A DNA stretch of 64,000 nucleotides from AV40 sp035568175. Lineage in GTDB: Bacteria; Verrucomicrobiota; Verrucomicrobiia; Chthoniobacterales; UBA10450. This document shows positions 50,117 through 59,829 of this stretch, in pieces. Where the stretch lies: contig DATMON010000020.1 of NCBI GenBank assembly GCA_035568175.1, positions 1 through 64,000 of the forward strand, written 5' to 3'. The stretch's first letter is position 1, and the number at the start of each line of letters is the position of its first letter. A program made the translations under genes and the position numbers. Below the pieces are notes generated by a model. That model was not told the DNA's origin. It saw only the letters and a program-made list of their open reading frames with translations, and ran no database searches.

Positions 50117-51268
50117 ATGCGCGCCCTGCTCGCCCTCGAGGACGGAAAATATTTCGAGGGCGAATCATTTGGCGCAGCCGGCACACGGGTCGGCGAAATC
50201 TGTTTCAACACCGCCATGACCGGTTACCAGGAAGTCCTGACCGATCCTTCCTATCGCGGCCAGATCGTGACCATGACTTATCCGTTGATCGGAAATTACG
50301 GGACCAATTCGCTCGATCAGGAAAGCCAATCACCGCACGTGCGCGGGTTCGTCATCGAAGAACTCAGCGAAGCGCCGAGCAACTGGCGCTCGGAAATGTC
50401 GCTCGACGAATATTTGAAAAAATGGGAAATCCCCGGCGTTCAGGGAATCGACACTCGCGCGCTGACCCGGCATTTGCGCACCCGCGGCGCAATGAAGGCG
50501 TGCCTGACGACTGAGGAGATGCCGATCGAACAGGCGGTGCAACGCGCAGTCGAGGGCGAAGGCGTGATCGGAATGGATTACGTCCGCGAAGTTTCGACCC
50601 CGGAAATCTACCAATGGGACCCGGACGATAAGTTGAGCCAGCCGTGGTCGATCGTGAACGGCGACGGTTACAGCAAACCGAAATTGCCGCCAATCCGGTT
50701 TCGGGTTGTGGCTTACGACTACGGCATCAAACAAAATATCTTGCGACTGCTGCGGCAAAAAGGTTTCGGCGTCACCGTCGTCCCCGCATCAACGAAGGCG
50801 GAGCAGGCGCTCGCTCTCAATCCGGACGGAATTTTTCTTTCAAATGGTCCGGGCGATCCTTCGGCGTTGCCCTACGCCCACAAGACCGTCGCCGATTTCA
50901 TGGGCCAGAAGCCGATCTTTGGAATCTGTCTCGGCCATCAAATTCTCGGCTTCGCTTTCGGCGGATCGACATTCAAATTAAAATTCGGACATCGCGGCGC
51001 CAACCAACCGGTCAAGGATTTACGGAGCGGCAAGGTCGCGATTACGGCGCAGAACCACGGTTTCGCGGTCGATCCGGAGTCCCTTCCGAAAAATGTCGAG
51101 GTGAGCCACATCAATTTAAACGACAACACCGTCGAAGGAATGCGTCACAAGGAATTGCCAATCTTCAGTGTCCAGTATCACCCCGAAGCTGCGCCGGGTC
51201 CGCACGACGCGTCTTATTTCTTTTCGCAGTTCGCCGATTTGATTGAGGGCAAGAAAGGCCGAAAATAA
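50117..51268 (+). CDS. carA: Carbamoyl-phosphate synthase small (glutaminase) subunit
   Basis: Releases ammonia from glutamine for carbamoyl phosphate used in arginine and pyrimidine synthesis. N-terminal domain with the segment GEICFNTAMTGYQEVLTDPSYRGQIVTMTYPLIGNYG. The C-terminal class I amidotransferase domain has the nucleophile Cys in FGICLGHQILG and the His/Glu pair in QYHPEAAPGP; 383 aa, complete. carB is not adjacent. A copy of the dispersed motif lies 11 bases before the ATG; no ribosome binding site is seen. Confidence 0.96.
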   Translation: MRALLALEDGKYFEGESFGAAGTRVGEICFNTAMTGYQEVLTDPSYRGQIVTMTYPLIGNYGTNSLDQESQSPHVRGFVIEELSEAPSNWRSEMSLDEYLKKWEIPGVQGIDTRALTRHLRTRGAMKACLTTEEMPIEQAVQRAVEGEGVIGMDYVREVSTPEIYQWDPDDKLSQPWSIVNGDGYSKPKLPPIRFRVVAYDYGIKQNILRLLRQKGFGVTVVPASTKAEQALALNPDGIFLSNGPGDPSALPYAHKTVADFMGQKPIFGICLGHQILGFAFGGSTFKLKFGHRGANQPVKDLRSGKVAITAQNHGFAVDPESLPKNVEVSHINLNDNTVEGMRHKELPIFSVQYHPEAAPGPHDASYFFSQFADLIEGKKGRK

Positions 51269-51271
51269 TTC

Positions 51272-51685
51272 ATGTTTAATTCAACACGCTTGAAAACTTT
51301 GAAAACAATCTTTGCGGTTGTTGTGATTGCTTCATTTGCTACCGCACCGCTCGCGCTCGCGCATGATCCAGCCGAACACGCAAAGGAAAATCCGGGCGCA
51401 TCGGCCGAAAAAACCGTGACCGGTGAGATCGTCGACATGATGTGCTATGTCGATCATAATGCGGTTGGCGAAGAGCACGGGAAATCGTGCGGCGCGAAAT
51501 GCATCAAGAACGGCGGGCCGGTCGGGATCGTCAGTGACGGCAAAGCGTACCTGGTGGTCGGCGAACATAAACCGATGAACGATGAACTCGCCGAGTACTG
51601 CGGCAAAACGATCACGCTGAAAGGCAAGGCAGCCGATCGCGGCGGTATCGCAATGCTCGAGAACGCCGAGATCGTTAAGAAATAA
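51272..51685 (+). CDS. Exported Cys-containing protein (unassigned)
   Basis: A 137-aa protein with a signal peptide (residues 1-30, ending ALA), a His/Glu-rich spacer (HDPAEHAKE), then TGEIVDMMCYVDHNAVGEEHGKSCGAKCIKNGGPVGIVSDGKAYLVVGEHKP, and C-terminal strands. Proteins with this 'DMMCY..H...H...C...CI..G.PVGI' pattern recur in soil bacteria. The four Cys and several His suggest binding of a metal or haem, which is inference. It starts three bases after carA, so it may be cotranscribed. Confidence 0.7.
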   Translation: MFNSTRLKTLKTIFAVVVIASFATAPLALAHDPAEHAKENPGASAEKTVTGEIVDMMCYVDHNAVGEEHGKSCGAKCIKNGGPVGIVSDGKAYLVVGEHKPMNDELAEYCGKTITLKGKAADRGGIAMLENAEIVKK

Positions 51686-51762
51686 TTGTAGCTGCCGATG
51701 TCCTCGTCGGCAGAAACGGACAGAGTGATAATTCCTGCCGCCAATGACGGCGGCAACTACAA
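51686..51762. repeat. Family A three-stem palindromic element, copy 6
   Basis: The outer pair TTGTAGCTGCC / GGCAACTACAA encloses CTGCCGA/TCGGCAG and TGCCGCC/GGCGGCA hairpins. It separates the convergent exported-protein gene and lhr. Confidence 0.78.
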
Positions 51763-51779
51763 CGCAATCCGCGTAGTGA

Positions 51780-54700
51780 TCATTTATAGTACGGCCGCAG
51801 CGACGGCCGCAGTCGCCCCACTTTAAGCGCGGTCTCCATTTCCGAATGCGAAACGGAATTGTCGGCGAGTCTGTGAATTTCGCGGCCTTCCAGGGCACCG
51901 ACCGGTAAACCGCCACAGAAGAGAACGCGGTTAGCAGTGAACGCCGCGACTCGCGGTCCGGGCGTGAGAATTCCCTGCAAGTTCAAAGGGTCGGCTGCGC
52001 TTAGCGTGATTAACTCGGAACTCGGTGCAGTCTTGCGGATCGATCGCAACAAACCGATCGCTTCGGGCAGCGCGAACTGCTCGCCGCTCGTGCCGGCGAT
52101 GAAATATCCGCCCCGAATTTCGCCACGCGCTTCCAATCTTCGATAGACGCGACCTAATTCGTACCAGCTGACACTCAAACTTTCGCGCTCGAGCAAGCGA
52201 CGAAATACCACGCCGTAACGTCGCAACAGCACGCGCGCAAATTTTTCGACAGCCGCGTCGCGGGCAGCGGAATCCGCGCCGTTGGATTCAAGCGCTGGTT
52301 CCTTTCTGATCAAAGACCAACGTCCGGCGAATTCAATGCTGGCCAGATTTGTTTTGCGGCGACGCTTGCCTTCGTTGCGTCCAAACGTGGGCCGTTTGTT
52401 CGAGGGAACGAGCAACGCGCGCAAGCCGTCAAAACTGTCGGAGGTGACAAAACCTAAAGCCGCCAGCTCGGAAAGCGCTTCTTCAACTTGCGACGGAAGC
52501 AAAGCGGTTCTTCGGACCAGTTCGCTAAAAAACAGCGCGCCACCATTAGCGAGCGCGTCGCGCACCGCTTGAGCGACCGCCGAAAGCTCGATTGATTTGC
52601 TCGCGTCCCCGTTGACAAACCCTCGCGGGCTTGCCCGTCCACGTCGCTCGGCTGCCGCCGGCTCCGTTGTCGATCTTGTCGGCGCCAGACGAAGCCAGTC
52701 GTCGAGATTTTCGCGTTGATAGATTGCAATCGGACTGGTCCGCAGCGGCGCGGTCGCGCGCGCATTCGGATGTTGCGGTGAGCTCAAACGCGCCCAGCCG
52801 ACACGGCCGGAAAAGCAAAGTCGATCGAGCCATTCCGGATCGTAATCGCAAACGCGGGCGCCTAAAACGGCGGACTCCCACGACGCCAGCGGCAACTCGC
52901 ACCCATCGAGTTGCTCCAAGACGGATTGCAAGCCTTCGCAACCTTCAACGCGATGCTCAGCGTCAGTCCGCTGCCACGCGAAAAGAAACCGATAAAAATC
53001 CTGCGCTGAAACCGGCTGAATTTCCGCGCGCAACCGATCAATTGTGAGTCGATGAATTCGCGCGAGCAGGCGGCGATCGCACCATTCCTGTTCCGCCGCG
53101 TCCGCATGAAATTTTCCGCGAAGAACAAAGCCTTCGCCTTCAAGCGCGAGCAACGCGCCATCGATTTCTGATCGCGAGAGATCCAGAATGTTTTCGAGCT
53201 TAGCTACCATAATCGGGCCGGAAACTTCCATTCGTCCGCGAAGGAGCTCGCGAATCGCATTCGATCGTTCCCAACTTTCTCGCCGGACGGATTCCGGTGC
53301 GACCAATTCGGGTTCGAGCCTGCCGTCCGGATAAATTGTTTGCAGCATCGGTAAACGCTCGGCCGTGACCCAAAATGTTTTCGCGCCGGTGCGCAATTGA
53401 GTCGCACGCCTGGCCGTGACCAATTCGTTTAGCAACTGCTCTGCTCCGGCGCCGTTCGCTTCATGATGAACTGTTCGTTGCACTTCATCGCGCGTCATGG
53501 CCGCGAGCAGCATCAGCGCGTCGTGCAATTCGTCGGCATTTGTAGCTTCCGGCCACGCTTCGCGCTGCACTTTATCGATCGCCCCTGAATCGAGGATGCC
53601 GAGACCGTCGCTGCCGTTTCTTTCCGACGCGCGACGAGTGTAAACGGCCTGGGTGCGACGTTCTTCCAACGGTGCATTGTCCAAAAACGCGTATGGCCGC
53701 GCATTTAAGATTTCCGACGCCATCGGCGACGGCTCCGGCAAATCGCGTGCGATGCAGCGAATCTCGCCATTGTCGATCTTGTCCAGCACTTCTTCCAAAC
53801 CAGCGATGTCCATCGCTTCGGTGAGGCAATCGTCGATCGTTTGCTTGACCAGCGGATGATCCGGAATCTCGCGGTCGCCAACGATGTGTTCCAGGCAGGC
53901 GAGTTGATCGGGAAAAACTGCGGCGAGCAAATTTTCAGATTCCATTCGCTGCAGCGGTGCGGCGAGTTTTGATCCGCCACGAAATCGTGGAACCGCCAGC
54001 GATCGTGTTGCGTTCCAGCGCCAGCGAATCGTAAACATCGGCGCGTCCAACAACGCCTGGACCAAAAGATCGCGGACAGTCTTCGAGTTGAGATACCGGA
54101 AAACTTCATCGAGCGGAAACGAGTGCTGCGTCCCGAGCGAAATGACGATCGAATCATCGGTGGCGGCGGCCTGGAGCTCGAAATTGAAAGATCGACAAAA
54201 GCGCTTTCGCAGCGCGAGGCCCCAGGCGCGATTGATTCGATTGCCGAACGGCGAATGCAAAACCAGCTGCATCCCGCCCGATTCATCGAAGAATCGCTCC
54301 ATCACGAGAGTTTTTTGCGAAGGAATTGCGCCGAGCGCGCGGTAGGTATCCGCGAAATAATCGGCGATTTGTTGGGCGGCTTCTGACGGCAACTTCATTT
54401 CGGACACAAGCCAATCGCGAACGTTTCCTCCTTCGCCGAGCAATTGTTCGATCTCGTCGCGGAAACTGGATACCGCCTGCGAAAGTTCGGATGTGCGCGC
54501 AGGCGCTTCACCGAGCCAGAACGGGATTCCGGGCGGCTGGCCTTTTGCGTCTTCGACCCGGACGACGCCGGAGCTCACGCGCAAGATCCGCCACGACGCG
54601 TTACCGAGTTGGAAAATATCGCCGGCCAGACTTTCAACGGCGAAATCTTCGTTCACGGTGCCGACAAAGGTTTCTGAAGGTTCGAGAACCACGCGGTAAT

Positions 54701-56210
54701 CGGCGTTGTCTGGAATCGCGCCGCCGGAAGTAAGCGCGGTCAATCGCGCGCCGCGACGGCCACGCAGCCGATGATTAACCGCATCGTGGTGAATCAAGGC
54801 AGCGCGCCGGCCGCGCTTCGTGCTGAAACCTTCGGCCAACATTTTCACAACGCTGTCGAACTCTTCGCGGGTCAGATTTCGGTAAGGCCACGCGGCGCGG
54901 ACCAATTCGAAAAGTTCACTTTCATCCCAATCTTCGCCGGAAGTCGCAGCGACAATTTGTTGGGCCAGGACGTCCAACGGCTCTTCCGGGATCAGCAAAC
55001 GATCGAGTTCGCCGCGCCGAACGCATCGCAACAAGGCGGCGCACTCAACCAGCTCATCCCGGCTCAATGGGAAGATTCGGCCCTTGGGCAAACCTTCGCG
55101 TTTATGTTCCGCGCGACCAACGCGCTGGAGCAATGTCGCGATCGAACGGGTCGTGCCGAGTTGGCAGACGAGATCGACCGAGCCGATGTCGATCCCAAGT
55201 TCAAGCGACGCCGTCGCGACGAGCGCTCTCAACTCACCCCGTTTCAACCGGTCTTCCGCGGTGAGCCGCAATTTCGCGGACAAACTTCCATGATGCGAAG
55301 TGACCGCGTCCGCGCCGAGAAGCTCGCTCAAGTGATGCGTGACCCGCTCAGCCATTCGGCGCGTGTTCACAAAAACCAACGTCGTCCGGTGCGCCTGAAT
55401 TAATTCGGCGAGACGACTGTAAACTTCCTCCCAAATTTCATTCGACATCACCGCTTCGAGCGGCGACTTCGGAATCTCGATTGCCAGATCGAGCTCGCGG
55501 CGATGCCCGATGTCGATGATCGCGCAATCAGGATTTCCTGATTGATCGACATTGCGTGTTCCAACCAGAAATCGCGCGACTTCTTCGATCGGTTTTTGAG
55601 TCGCGGATAAGCCGATACGCTGGAGCGGTCGCTTCGTGAGCGCGGCCAGCCGCTCGATGCTAAGCGCGAGATGCGCGCCACGGCGATCGTCCACGACCGC
55701 GTGGATCTCGTCCAAAATGACGGTCCGGACCGTGGCCAACATTTTTCGGCCCGATTCGGACGTGAGCAGGAGATATAAAGATTCCGGCGTGGTAACGAGA
55801 ATGTGCGGCGGCTTTTTGATCAGAGCCTGGCGTTGTGCCGCGGTCGTGTCCCCAGTGCGAACTTCCGCGCGAACATCGATCTCGCGAGCGCCATTTTCCT
55901 GCAGCAAAGCGCGAATTCCCGCGAGCGGCTCCTGGAGGTTCTTGCGAATGTCGTTGCTCAGCGCCTTGAGCGGCGACACGTAAACGATTTGCGTTTCGTC
56001 CGGCAGTTCGCTCGCTACACCTTCGCGAAACAACAGGTCGAGCGACGCGAGAAACGCGGCCAGCGTTTTGCCCGAACCGGTCGGCGCGGAAATCAGAACG
56101 TGCCGCCCGGATTGAATTTCCGGCCAGCCGCGAGTTTGCGGTTCAGTTGGCGATCCGAACGTTTGCTCGAACCACCGTGCGACGGCGGGATGAAATTGAA
56201 ACGACTTCAT
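51780..56210 (-). CDS. lhr: Lhr-type ATP-dependent helicase (long form)
   Basis: A 1476-aa superfamily 2 helicase. The N-terminal motor has Walker A APTGSGKT (near residue 45), DEIH as motif II, and the helicase-C region with ATASLELGIDIGSVDLVCQLGTTRSIATLLQRVGRAEH. The following winged-helix/beta-barrel Lhr core and the long C-terminal region typical of full-length Lhr are present. The family acts in DNA repair with 3'-5' translocation. ATG at 56210 (MKSFQFHP) is preferred over 56228. It stands alone. Confidence 0.93.
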   Translation of the reverse strand: MKSFQFHPAVARWFEQTFGSPTEPQTRGWPEIQSGRHVLISAPTGSGKTLAAFLASLDLLFREGVASELPDETQIVYVSPLKALSNDIRKNLQEPLAGIRALLQENGAREIDVRAEVRTGDTTAAQRQALIKKPPHILVTTPESLYLLLTSESGRKMLATVRTVILDEIHAVVDDRRGAHLALSIERLAALTKRPLQRIGLSATQKPIEEVARFLVGTRNVDQSGNPDCAIIDIGHRRELDLAIEIPKSPLEAVMSNEIWEEVYSRLAELIQAHRTTLVFVNTRRMAERVTHHLSELLGADAVTSHHGSLSAKLRLTAEDRLKRGELRALVATASLELGIDIGSVDLVCQLGTTRSIATLLQRVGRAEHKREGLPKGRIFPLSRDELVECAALLRCVRRGELDRLLIPEEPLDVLAQQIVAATSGEDWDESELFELVRAAWPYRNLTREEFDSVVKMLAEGFSTKRGRRAALIHHDAVNHRLRGRRGARLTALTSGGAIPDNADYRVVLEPSETFVGTVNEDFAVESLAGDIFQLGNASWRILRVSSGVVRVEDAKGQPPGIPFWLGEAPARTSELSQAVSSFRDEIEQLLGEGGNVRDWLVSEMKLPSEAAQQIADYFADTYRALGAIPSQKTLVMERFFDESGGMQLVLHSPFGNRINRAWGLALRKRFCRSFNFELQAAATDDSIVISLGTQHSFPLDEVFRYLNSKTVRDLLVQALLDAPMFTIRWRWNATRSLAVPRFRGGSKLAAPLQRMESENLLAAVFPDQLACLEHIVGDREIPDHPLVKQTIDDCLTEAMDIAGLEEVLDKIDNGEIRCIARDLPEPSPMASEILNARPYAFLDNAPLEERRTQAVYTRRASERNGSDGLGILDSGAIDKVQREAWPEATNADELHDALMLLAAMTRDEVQRTVHHEANGAGAEQLLNELVTARRATQLRTGAKTFWVTAERLPMLQTIYPDGRLEPELVAPESVRRESWERSNAIRELLRGRMEVSGPIMVAKLENILDLSRSEIDGALLALEGEGFVLRGKFHADAAEQEWCDRRLLARIHRLTIDRLRAEIQPVSAQDFYRFLFAWQRTDAEHRVEGCEGLQSVLEQLDGCELPLASWESAVLGARVCDYDPEWLDRLCFSGRVGWARLSSPQHPNARATAPLRTSPIAIYQRENLDDWLRLAPTRSTTEPAAAERRGRASPRGFVNGDASKSIELSAVAQAVRDALANGGALFFSELVRRTALLPSQVEEALSELAALGFVTSDSFDGLRALLVPSNKRPTFGRNEGKRRRKTNLASIEFAGRWSLIRKEPALESNGADSAARDAAVEKFARVLLRRYGVVFRRLLERESLSVSWYELGRVYRRLEARGEIRGGYFIAGTSGEQFALPEAIGLLRSIRKTAPSSELITLSAADPLNLQGILTPGPRVAAFTANRVLFCGGLPVGALEGREIHRLADNSVSHSEMETALKVGRLRPSLRPYYK

Positions 56211-56271
56211 AAACACGAACGACCGCAAAAAGCGGAGTGCGTAATCTAAATTAGAGCCGGGCCGCCGGCAA

Positions 56272-56985
56272 TTATGACGCTATTCGGAGCGCGATCACTT
56301 CGCGCAGCATGCGCAGGCTGTCGTGAATCACGCGGACTTTGCTGCCTTCGGCATGGTTCCAACGCACCGGAATTTCGCGGAGCCGCAATCCCGCGCGGTG
56401 GGCAAGAAAAAGAAGTTCGACGTCAAACGCGAAGCCGATGGTGTGCGCCTTTTCCAGAATCGGTCGGCAGACATCAAGTCGGAAAGCTTTGAAACCGCAC
56501 TGCGTGTCCCAGAACGGCATTCCAGTCGCAAGTCGCACGATCAAATTGAAAACGCGACCGGCCTGCTCGCGTCGCCACGGCTGCCGGATGCCGATTAGCT
56601 TTCGATCGAGCGCGCGGGAACCGAACGCAAGATCGACATCCCCGTTTGCGATCGGCTCGATCACTTTCGGGATCTCACTCAGAGGCGTGGACAGATCAGC
56701 ATCGAAAAACAATCCGATCGGTCTTGTTGCAGCGAGCAATCCACTCCGCACGGCCGCGCCCTTTCCGCGGTTAGGAAAATTCTCGAGCAAGCGGGTTTGA
56801 ATTCTTGCCCCCGCTAAAGCTTCGCGGACAATGGTCGACGTCGCATCGGTCGAACCGTCGTTGACTACGATCAATTCCGCATCCGAACTTTCCGCTGACA
56901 AATAATCGAGCGTCACGTGAACGGTGTCGCCGATCCGCTCGGCTTCGTTGAAGCAAGGAATAGTGACGGAAAAAGGTGGTAGCAT
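56272..56985 (-). CDS. GT2-family glycosyltransferase (dolichyl-phosphate sugar synthase type)
   Basis: A 237-aa cytosolic enzyme with the GT-A fold: FSVTIPCFNEAERIGDTVHVTLDYL, ELIVVNDGSTDAT for nucleotide binding, FFDADLSTPLSEIPKVIEP (the DxD-type metal site Asp-Ala-Asp) and DTQCGFKAFRLDV. It resembles polyprenyl-phosphate glucosyl- or mannosyltransferases that load a lipid carrier. Such donors are used by GT39-type enzymes like the one at 10484, but the two are far apart here. No membrane segment is visible. Confidence 0.85.
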   Translation of the reverse strand: MLPPFSVTIPCFNEAERIGDTVHVTLDYLSAESSDAELIVVNDGSTDATSTIVREALAGARIQTRLLENFPNRGKGAAVRSGLLAATRPIGLFFDADLSTPLSEIPKVIEPIANGDVDLAFGSRALDRKLIGIRQPWRREQAGRVFNLIVRLATGMPFWDTQCGFKAFRLDVCRPILEKAHTIGFAFDVELLFLAHRAGLRLREIPVRWNHAEGSKVRVIHDSLRMLREVIALRIAS

Positions 56986-57054
56986 GTTGTAGAGGCGCTT
57001 GTCCCAAGCGCCTGTTTATTTTAGTCCGGTGCTTGACACAAGCACCGCCACAAC
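56986..57054. repeat. Family A three-stem palindromic element, copy 7
   Basis: An outer GTTGT / ACAAC pair encloses two perfect hairpins: AGGCGCTTG/CAAGCGCCT (loop TCC) and GGTGCTTG/CAAGCACC (loop ACA), with an A/T-rich spacer. It lies between the GT2 start and the asparaginase stop codon. Confidence 0.78.
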
Positions 57055-57058
57055 GACT

Positions 57059-58087
57059 TCAGCGATAAATCTCGGTGATGAACTTTCCGTTCGCATCGAC
57101 ATATCCTCGATACATCCCGGAAGTATTGAACGGGAGCGCGATCTTACCGTTTCTGTCGATCGCGATCATGCCGCCGGTCCCGCCCAGTTTTGCGATTTTA
57201 TCGATGACCGCGACACCCGCTTCCTCCACGGTCTTGCGACGATATTCCATCAGCGCCGAAACATCGTGCGCGGCGGTGGCCATGATAAAAAATTCGCCGT
57301 CGCCGGTACCGGACACGGCGCAAGTCGCGTTGTTCGCGTAAGTGCCGGCGCCAATCACCGGCGTATCGCCAATGCGTCCGCTCAGTTTGTTTGTCTTCCC
57401 ACCGGTGGAAGTTGCCGCGGCCAAATTCCCATTTCGATCTAGAGCAACGGCGCCGACCGTGCCGTGTAAATCCTGATCGGTAATGATGAACTTCTTGTCG
57501 CCGTTGGCGCCCGCCTTTTCAGCGGATTTTATTTTTTGGAGCGCGTCCCAGCGTTCCTGGGTGAAAAAATATTTTTGATCGACGAGTTCGACACCGTGTG
57601 CTTTGGCAAAATCTTCTGCGCCTTCCCCGCTCATCAAAACGTGCGGCGACTTTTCCATCACCAAACGGGCAAGGCTGATCGGGTTTTTGACGTGCCGGAT
57701 ATCCGCAACCGCGCCGGCTTTGAGCGTCTTGCCGTCCATGATCGCGGCGTCCATTTCGTTGATGCCGGCGGCCGAGAACACCGAGCCTTTACCGGCGTTG
57801 AAAAGCGGATCGTCTTCGAACGTGCGCACCGCCGCTTCGGTCGCATCCAGACTCGACCCGCCATGCTGCAGAATTTCCCAACCGGCCCGAAGCGCGTTTT
57901 CAATACCGGCGCGATACTCGCTCTCGCGTTCCGGCGTCATTTTGCCGCGCTCCATCGTTCCGGCGCCGCCGTGAACAACTAATCCGATCTTATTTTCCTT
58001 CATCGAGCTCATTCTGCCGAACTGTTGCGCCTGAGCTAATGCCGCGACCGCGAGCAGTCCGCAAATCAGAAAGAATCGGGCCGACAT
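57059..58087 (-). CDS. Exported type-2 (isoaspartyl) asparaginase
   Basis: An Ntn-hydrolase that cuts isoaspartyl peptides and L-asparagine. The precursor of 342 aa has a signal peptide (residues 1-20, LAVAALAQAQ), so it is expected in the periplasm. Self-cleavage should occur before the Thr of HGTVGAVALD, which starts the beta subunit; GGKTNKLSGRIGDTPVIGAGTYAN and ATCAVSGTGDGEFFI are substrate-site signatures. The N-terminal GLVVHGGAGTMERGKM and GSSLDATEAAV are typical. ATG at 58087 is chosen because the longer frame is out of family and overlaps the divergent mlaE. Confidence 0.93.
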   Translation of the reverse strand: MSARFFLICGLLAVAALAQAQQFGRMSSMKENKIGLVVHGGAGTMERGKMTPERESEYRAGIENALRAGWEILQHGGSSLDATEAAVRTFEDDPLFNAGKGSVFSAAGINEMDAAIMDGKTLKAGAVADIRHVKNPISLARLVMEKSPHVLMSGEGAEDFAKAHGVELVDQKYFFTQERWDALQKIKSAEKAGANGDKKFIITDQDLHGTVGAVALDRNGNLAAATSTGGKTNKLSGRIGDTPVIGAGTYANNATCAVSGTGDGEFFIMATAAHDVSALMEYRRKTVEEAGVAVIDKIAKLGGTGGMIAIDRNGKIALPFNTSGMYRGYVDANGKFITEIYR

Positions 58088-58189
58088 AAATTTCCTGCGC
58101 CTCGAACAAGTAGACCGCGCTTCGGCGCTGCGCCAGCGAGAAGAAATCGCTTTTTCGCCTTCCTGAACTGGGGCAGCTTCCCTCTGGAA

Positions 58190-59041
58190 ATGGCTGAGCA
58201 AAAACAAGACTCGACCGAAGAAGTTCTGATCGCGGCGCCAGTAATTGCGCTCCAGGAGATCGGAGAGCTCTTCTGGAATTTCCTGCGCGAAGTGGGCAGC
58301 ATCTTCTGGTTCATCATGCACACGTTCGAGGAAGCGATCGAGCGTCTGCGCGACGGGCGAGCGCCGTTCCGGGCAAGCAGTTTTTTTCGGCACGCTGAGC
58401 GCGCCGGGGTCGAGTCGGTCCCATTGGTCGCGCTGGTCTCATTTTTTCTCGGTCTGACGATGGCGTTACTAACCGGTTACCAATTGCAACGGTTCGGGAC
58501 GGAACGGCTGATTCCTGGTTTGGTATCCATCGCTTTCACCCGAGAACTCGGTCCGTTGATGACCGGTATCATGCTCGCCGCCCGAATCGGCGCTTCGTTT
58601 ACCGCGGAGTTAGGCACGATGCAGGTTTCCGAAGAAGTGGAAGCGATCGAAGCGATAGGCATCGGGCCGCTGCGTTTCCTGGTCGCGCCGCGGATGCTCG
58701 CTCTCTTTTTTCTGATGCCGTGCCTTTCCACGGTCTCGAATATCTCAGCGATCCTCGCCAGCAGCTTGATCTCGAAAGCTTATTTCAGCATCGCGTTCCC
58801 TTACTTTCTCGATCTTGTCCGCGACTCGCTCCTGATTCGCGACCTCATCACCGGCGTGTTCAAGAGCTTCATGTTCGGTTTGCTCATCGCGGCGATCGCT
58901 TGTTACCGCGGCTTGAACGTCAAAGGCGGCGCCGCCGGGGTCGGCACCGCGACGACTTCCAGCGTTGTCACAGCGATCACGGTCGTGATTGGCGTTGATA
59001 CGCTCTACAACCTCGTTTACGTGAACTTTTTCCCGACATGA
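58190..59041 (+). CDS. mlaE: MlaE-type ABC transporter permease
   Basis: A 283-aa inner-membrane permease of the MCE/Mla lipid-transport system, with about five helices after a hydrophilic N-terminus. Motif ELGPLMTGIMLAARIGASFTAELGTMQVSEEVEAIEAIG is the family signature, followed by FKSFMFGLLIAAIACYRGLNVKGGAAGVGTATT. It should move phospholipids or other lipids between the membranes with MlaF and MlaD. The stop overlaps mlaF by four bases (ATGA). Confidence 0.93.
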   Translation: MAEQKQDSTEEVLIAAPVIALQEIGELFWNFLREVGSIFWFIMHTFEEAIERLRDGRAPFRASSFFRHAERAGVESVPLVALVSFFLGLTMALLTGYQLQRFGTERLIPGLVSIAFTRELGPLMTGIMLAARIGASFTAELGTMQVSEEVEAIEAIGIGPLRFLVAPRMLALFFLMPCLSTVSNISAILASSLISKAYFSIAFPYFLDLVRDSLLIRDLITGVFKSFMFGLLIAAIACYRGLNVKGGAAGVGTATTSSVVTAITVVIGVDTLYNLVYVNFFPT

Positions 59042-59829
59042 GCGAGAAGCCCTCGCACATGGTCGAACTGCGCGACGTGGACATGCAGTTCGAAGACAAA
59101 AAAGTGCTCGATGGGTGTTCGCTTTCGGTCGAGCCCGAGCAGCGCCTTGTCATCATGGGCCAAAGCGGCAGCGGCAAGAGCACGATCCTGCGGCTGATTC
59201 TCGGAATATTAAAGCCGAACGCCGGCTCAATTTCTTTTAAACAATTCGAGATCACGCGTTTGCGGCGGCGCAAACTGCAGCAGGTGCGGCGGCACATCGG
59301 AATGGTTTATCAATACTCAGCGCTGCTCAGTTCGCGCAACGTGCGCGACAACGTTGCGCTTCCGCTCGAGGAACTCACCGACAAATCGCGCAAGGAGATC
59401 GACAAGATCGTGGACGAAAAACTGGACCTTGTCGGGATGAAAGACGCGAAAAATTTGACGCCGTCGGAACTAAGCGGCGGGATGAAAAAACGCGTGAGTC
59501 TGGCGCGGGCCCTTGTCCTCGAGCCGGAATTGATTCTTTTCGACGAACCGGTCGCCGGTCTCGACCCCGTGATTGCGTCGGTCATCGACGAATTGATCAT
59601 CAGCCTGACCGAGAAATCCAAAGTGACCTCGATTATCGTAACCCATGAGATGGACAGCGCATTTCGCATCGGCACACGAATGGCTATGTTGTATCAAGGA
59701 AAAATCATCGAAGACGCTGAACCAGAAACATTCAAGCAATCCAAAAATCCAGTCGTCGCTCAGTTCTTGAGCGGCAGCACCGAAGGTCCGATCCTCGAAG
59801 GAAGCCAAGATGCAATTGCAAAAAAATGA
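59038..59829 (+). CDS. mlaF: MlaF-type ABC transporter ATPase
   Basis: A 263-aa ATPase partner of the permease. Walker A GQSGSGKST, signature LSGGMKKRVSLARALVLEPELILFDEP with Walker B, and H-loop IVTHEMDSA are all present. The start overlaps mlaE (ATGA) and the end overlaps mlaD by 20 bases, which implies coupled translation and fixed stoichiometry. Confidence 0.95.
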   Translation: MSEKPSHMVELRDVDMQFEDKKVLDGCSLSVEPEQRLVIMGQSGSGKSTILRLILGILKPNAGSISFKQFEITRLRRRKLQQVRRHIGMVYQYSALLSSRNVRDNVALPLEELTDKSRKEIDKIVDEKLDLVGMKDAKNLTPSELSGGMKKRVSLARALVLEPELILFDEPVAGLDPVIASVIDELIISLTEKSKVTSIIVTHEMDSAFRIGTRMAMLYQGKIIEDAEPETFKQSKNPVVAQFLSGSTEGPILEGSQDAIAKK

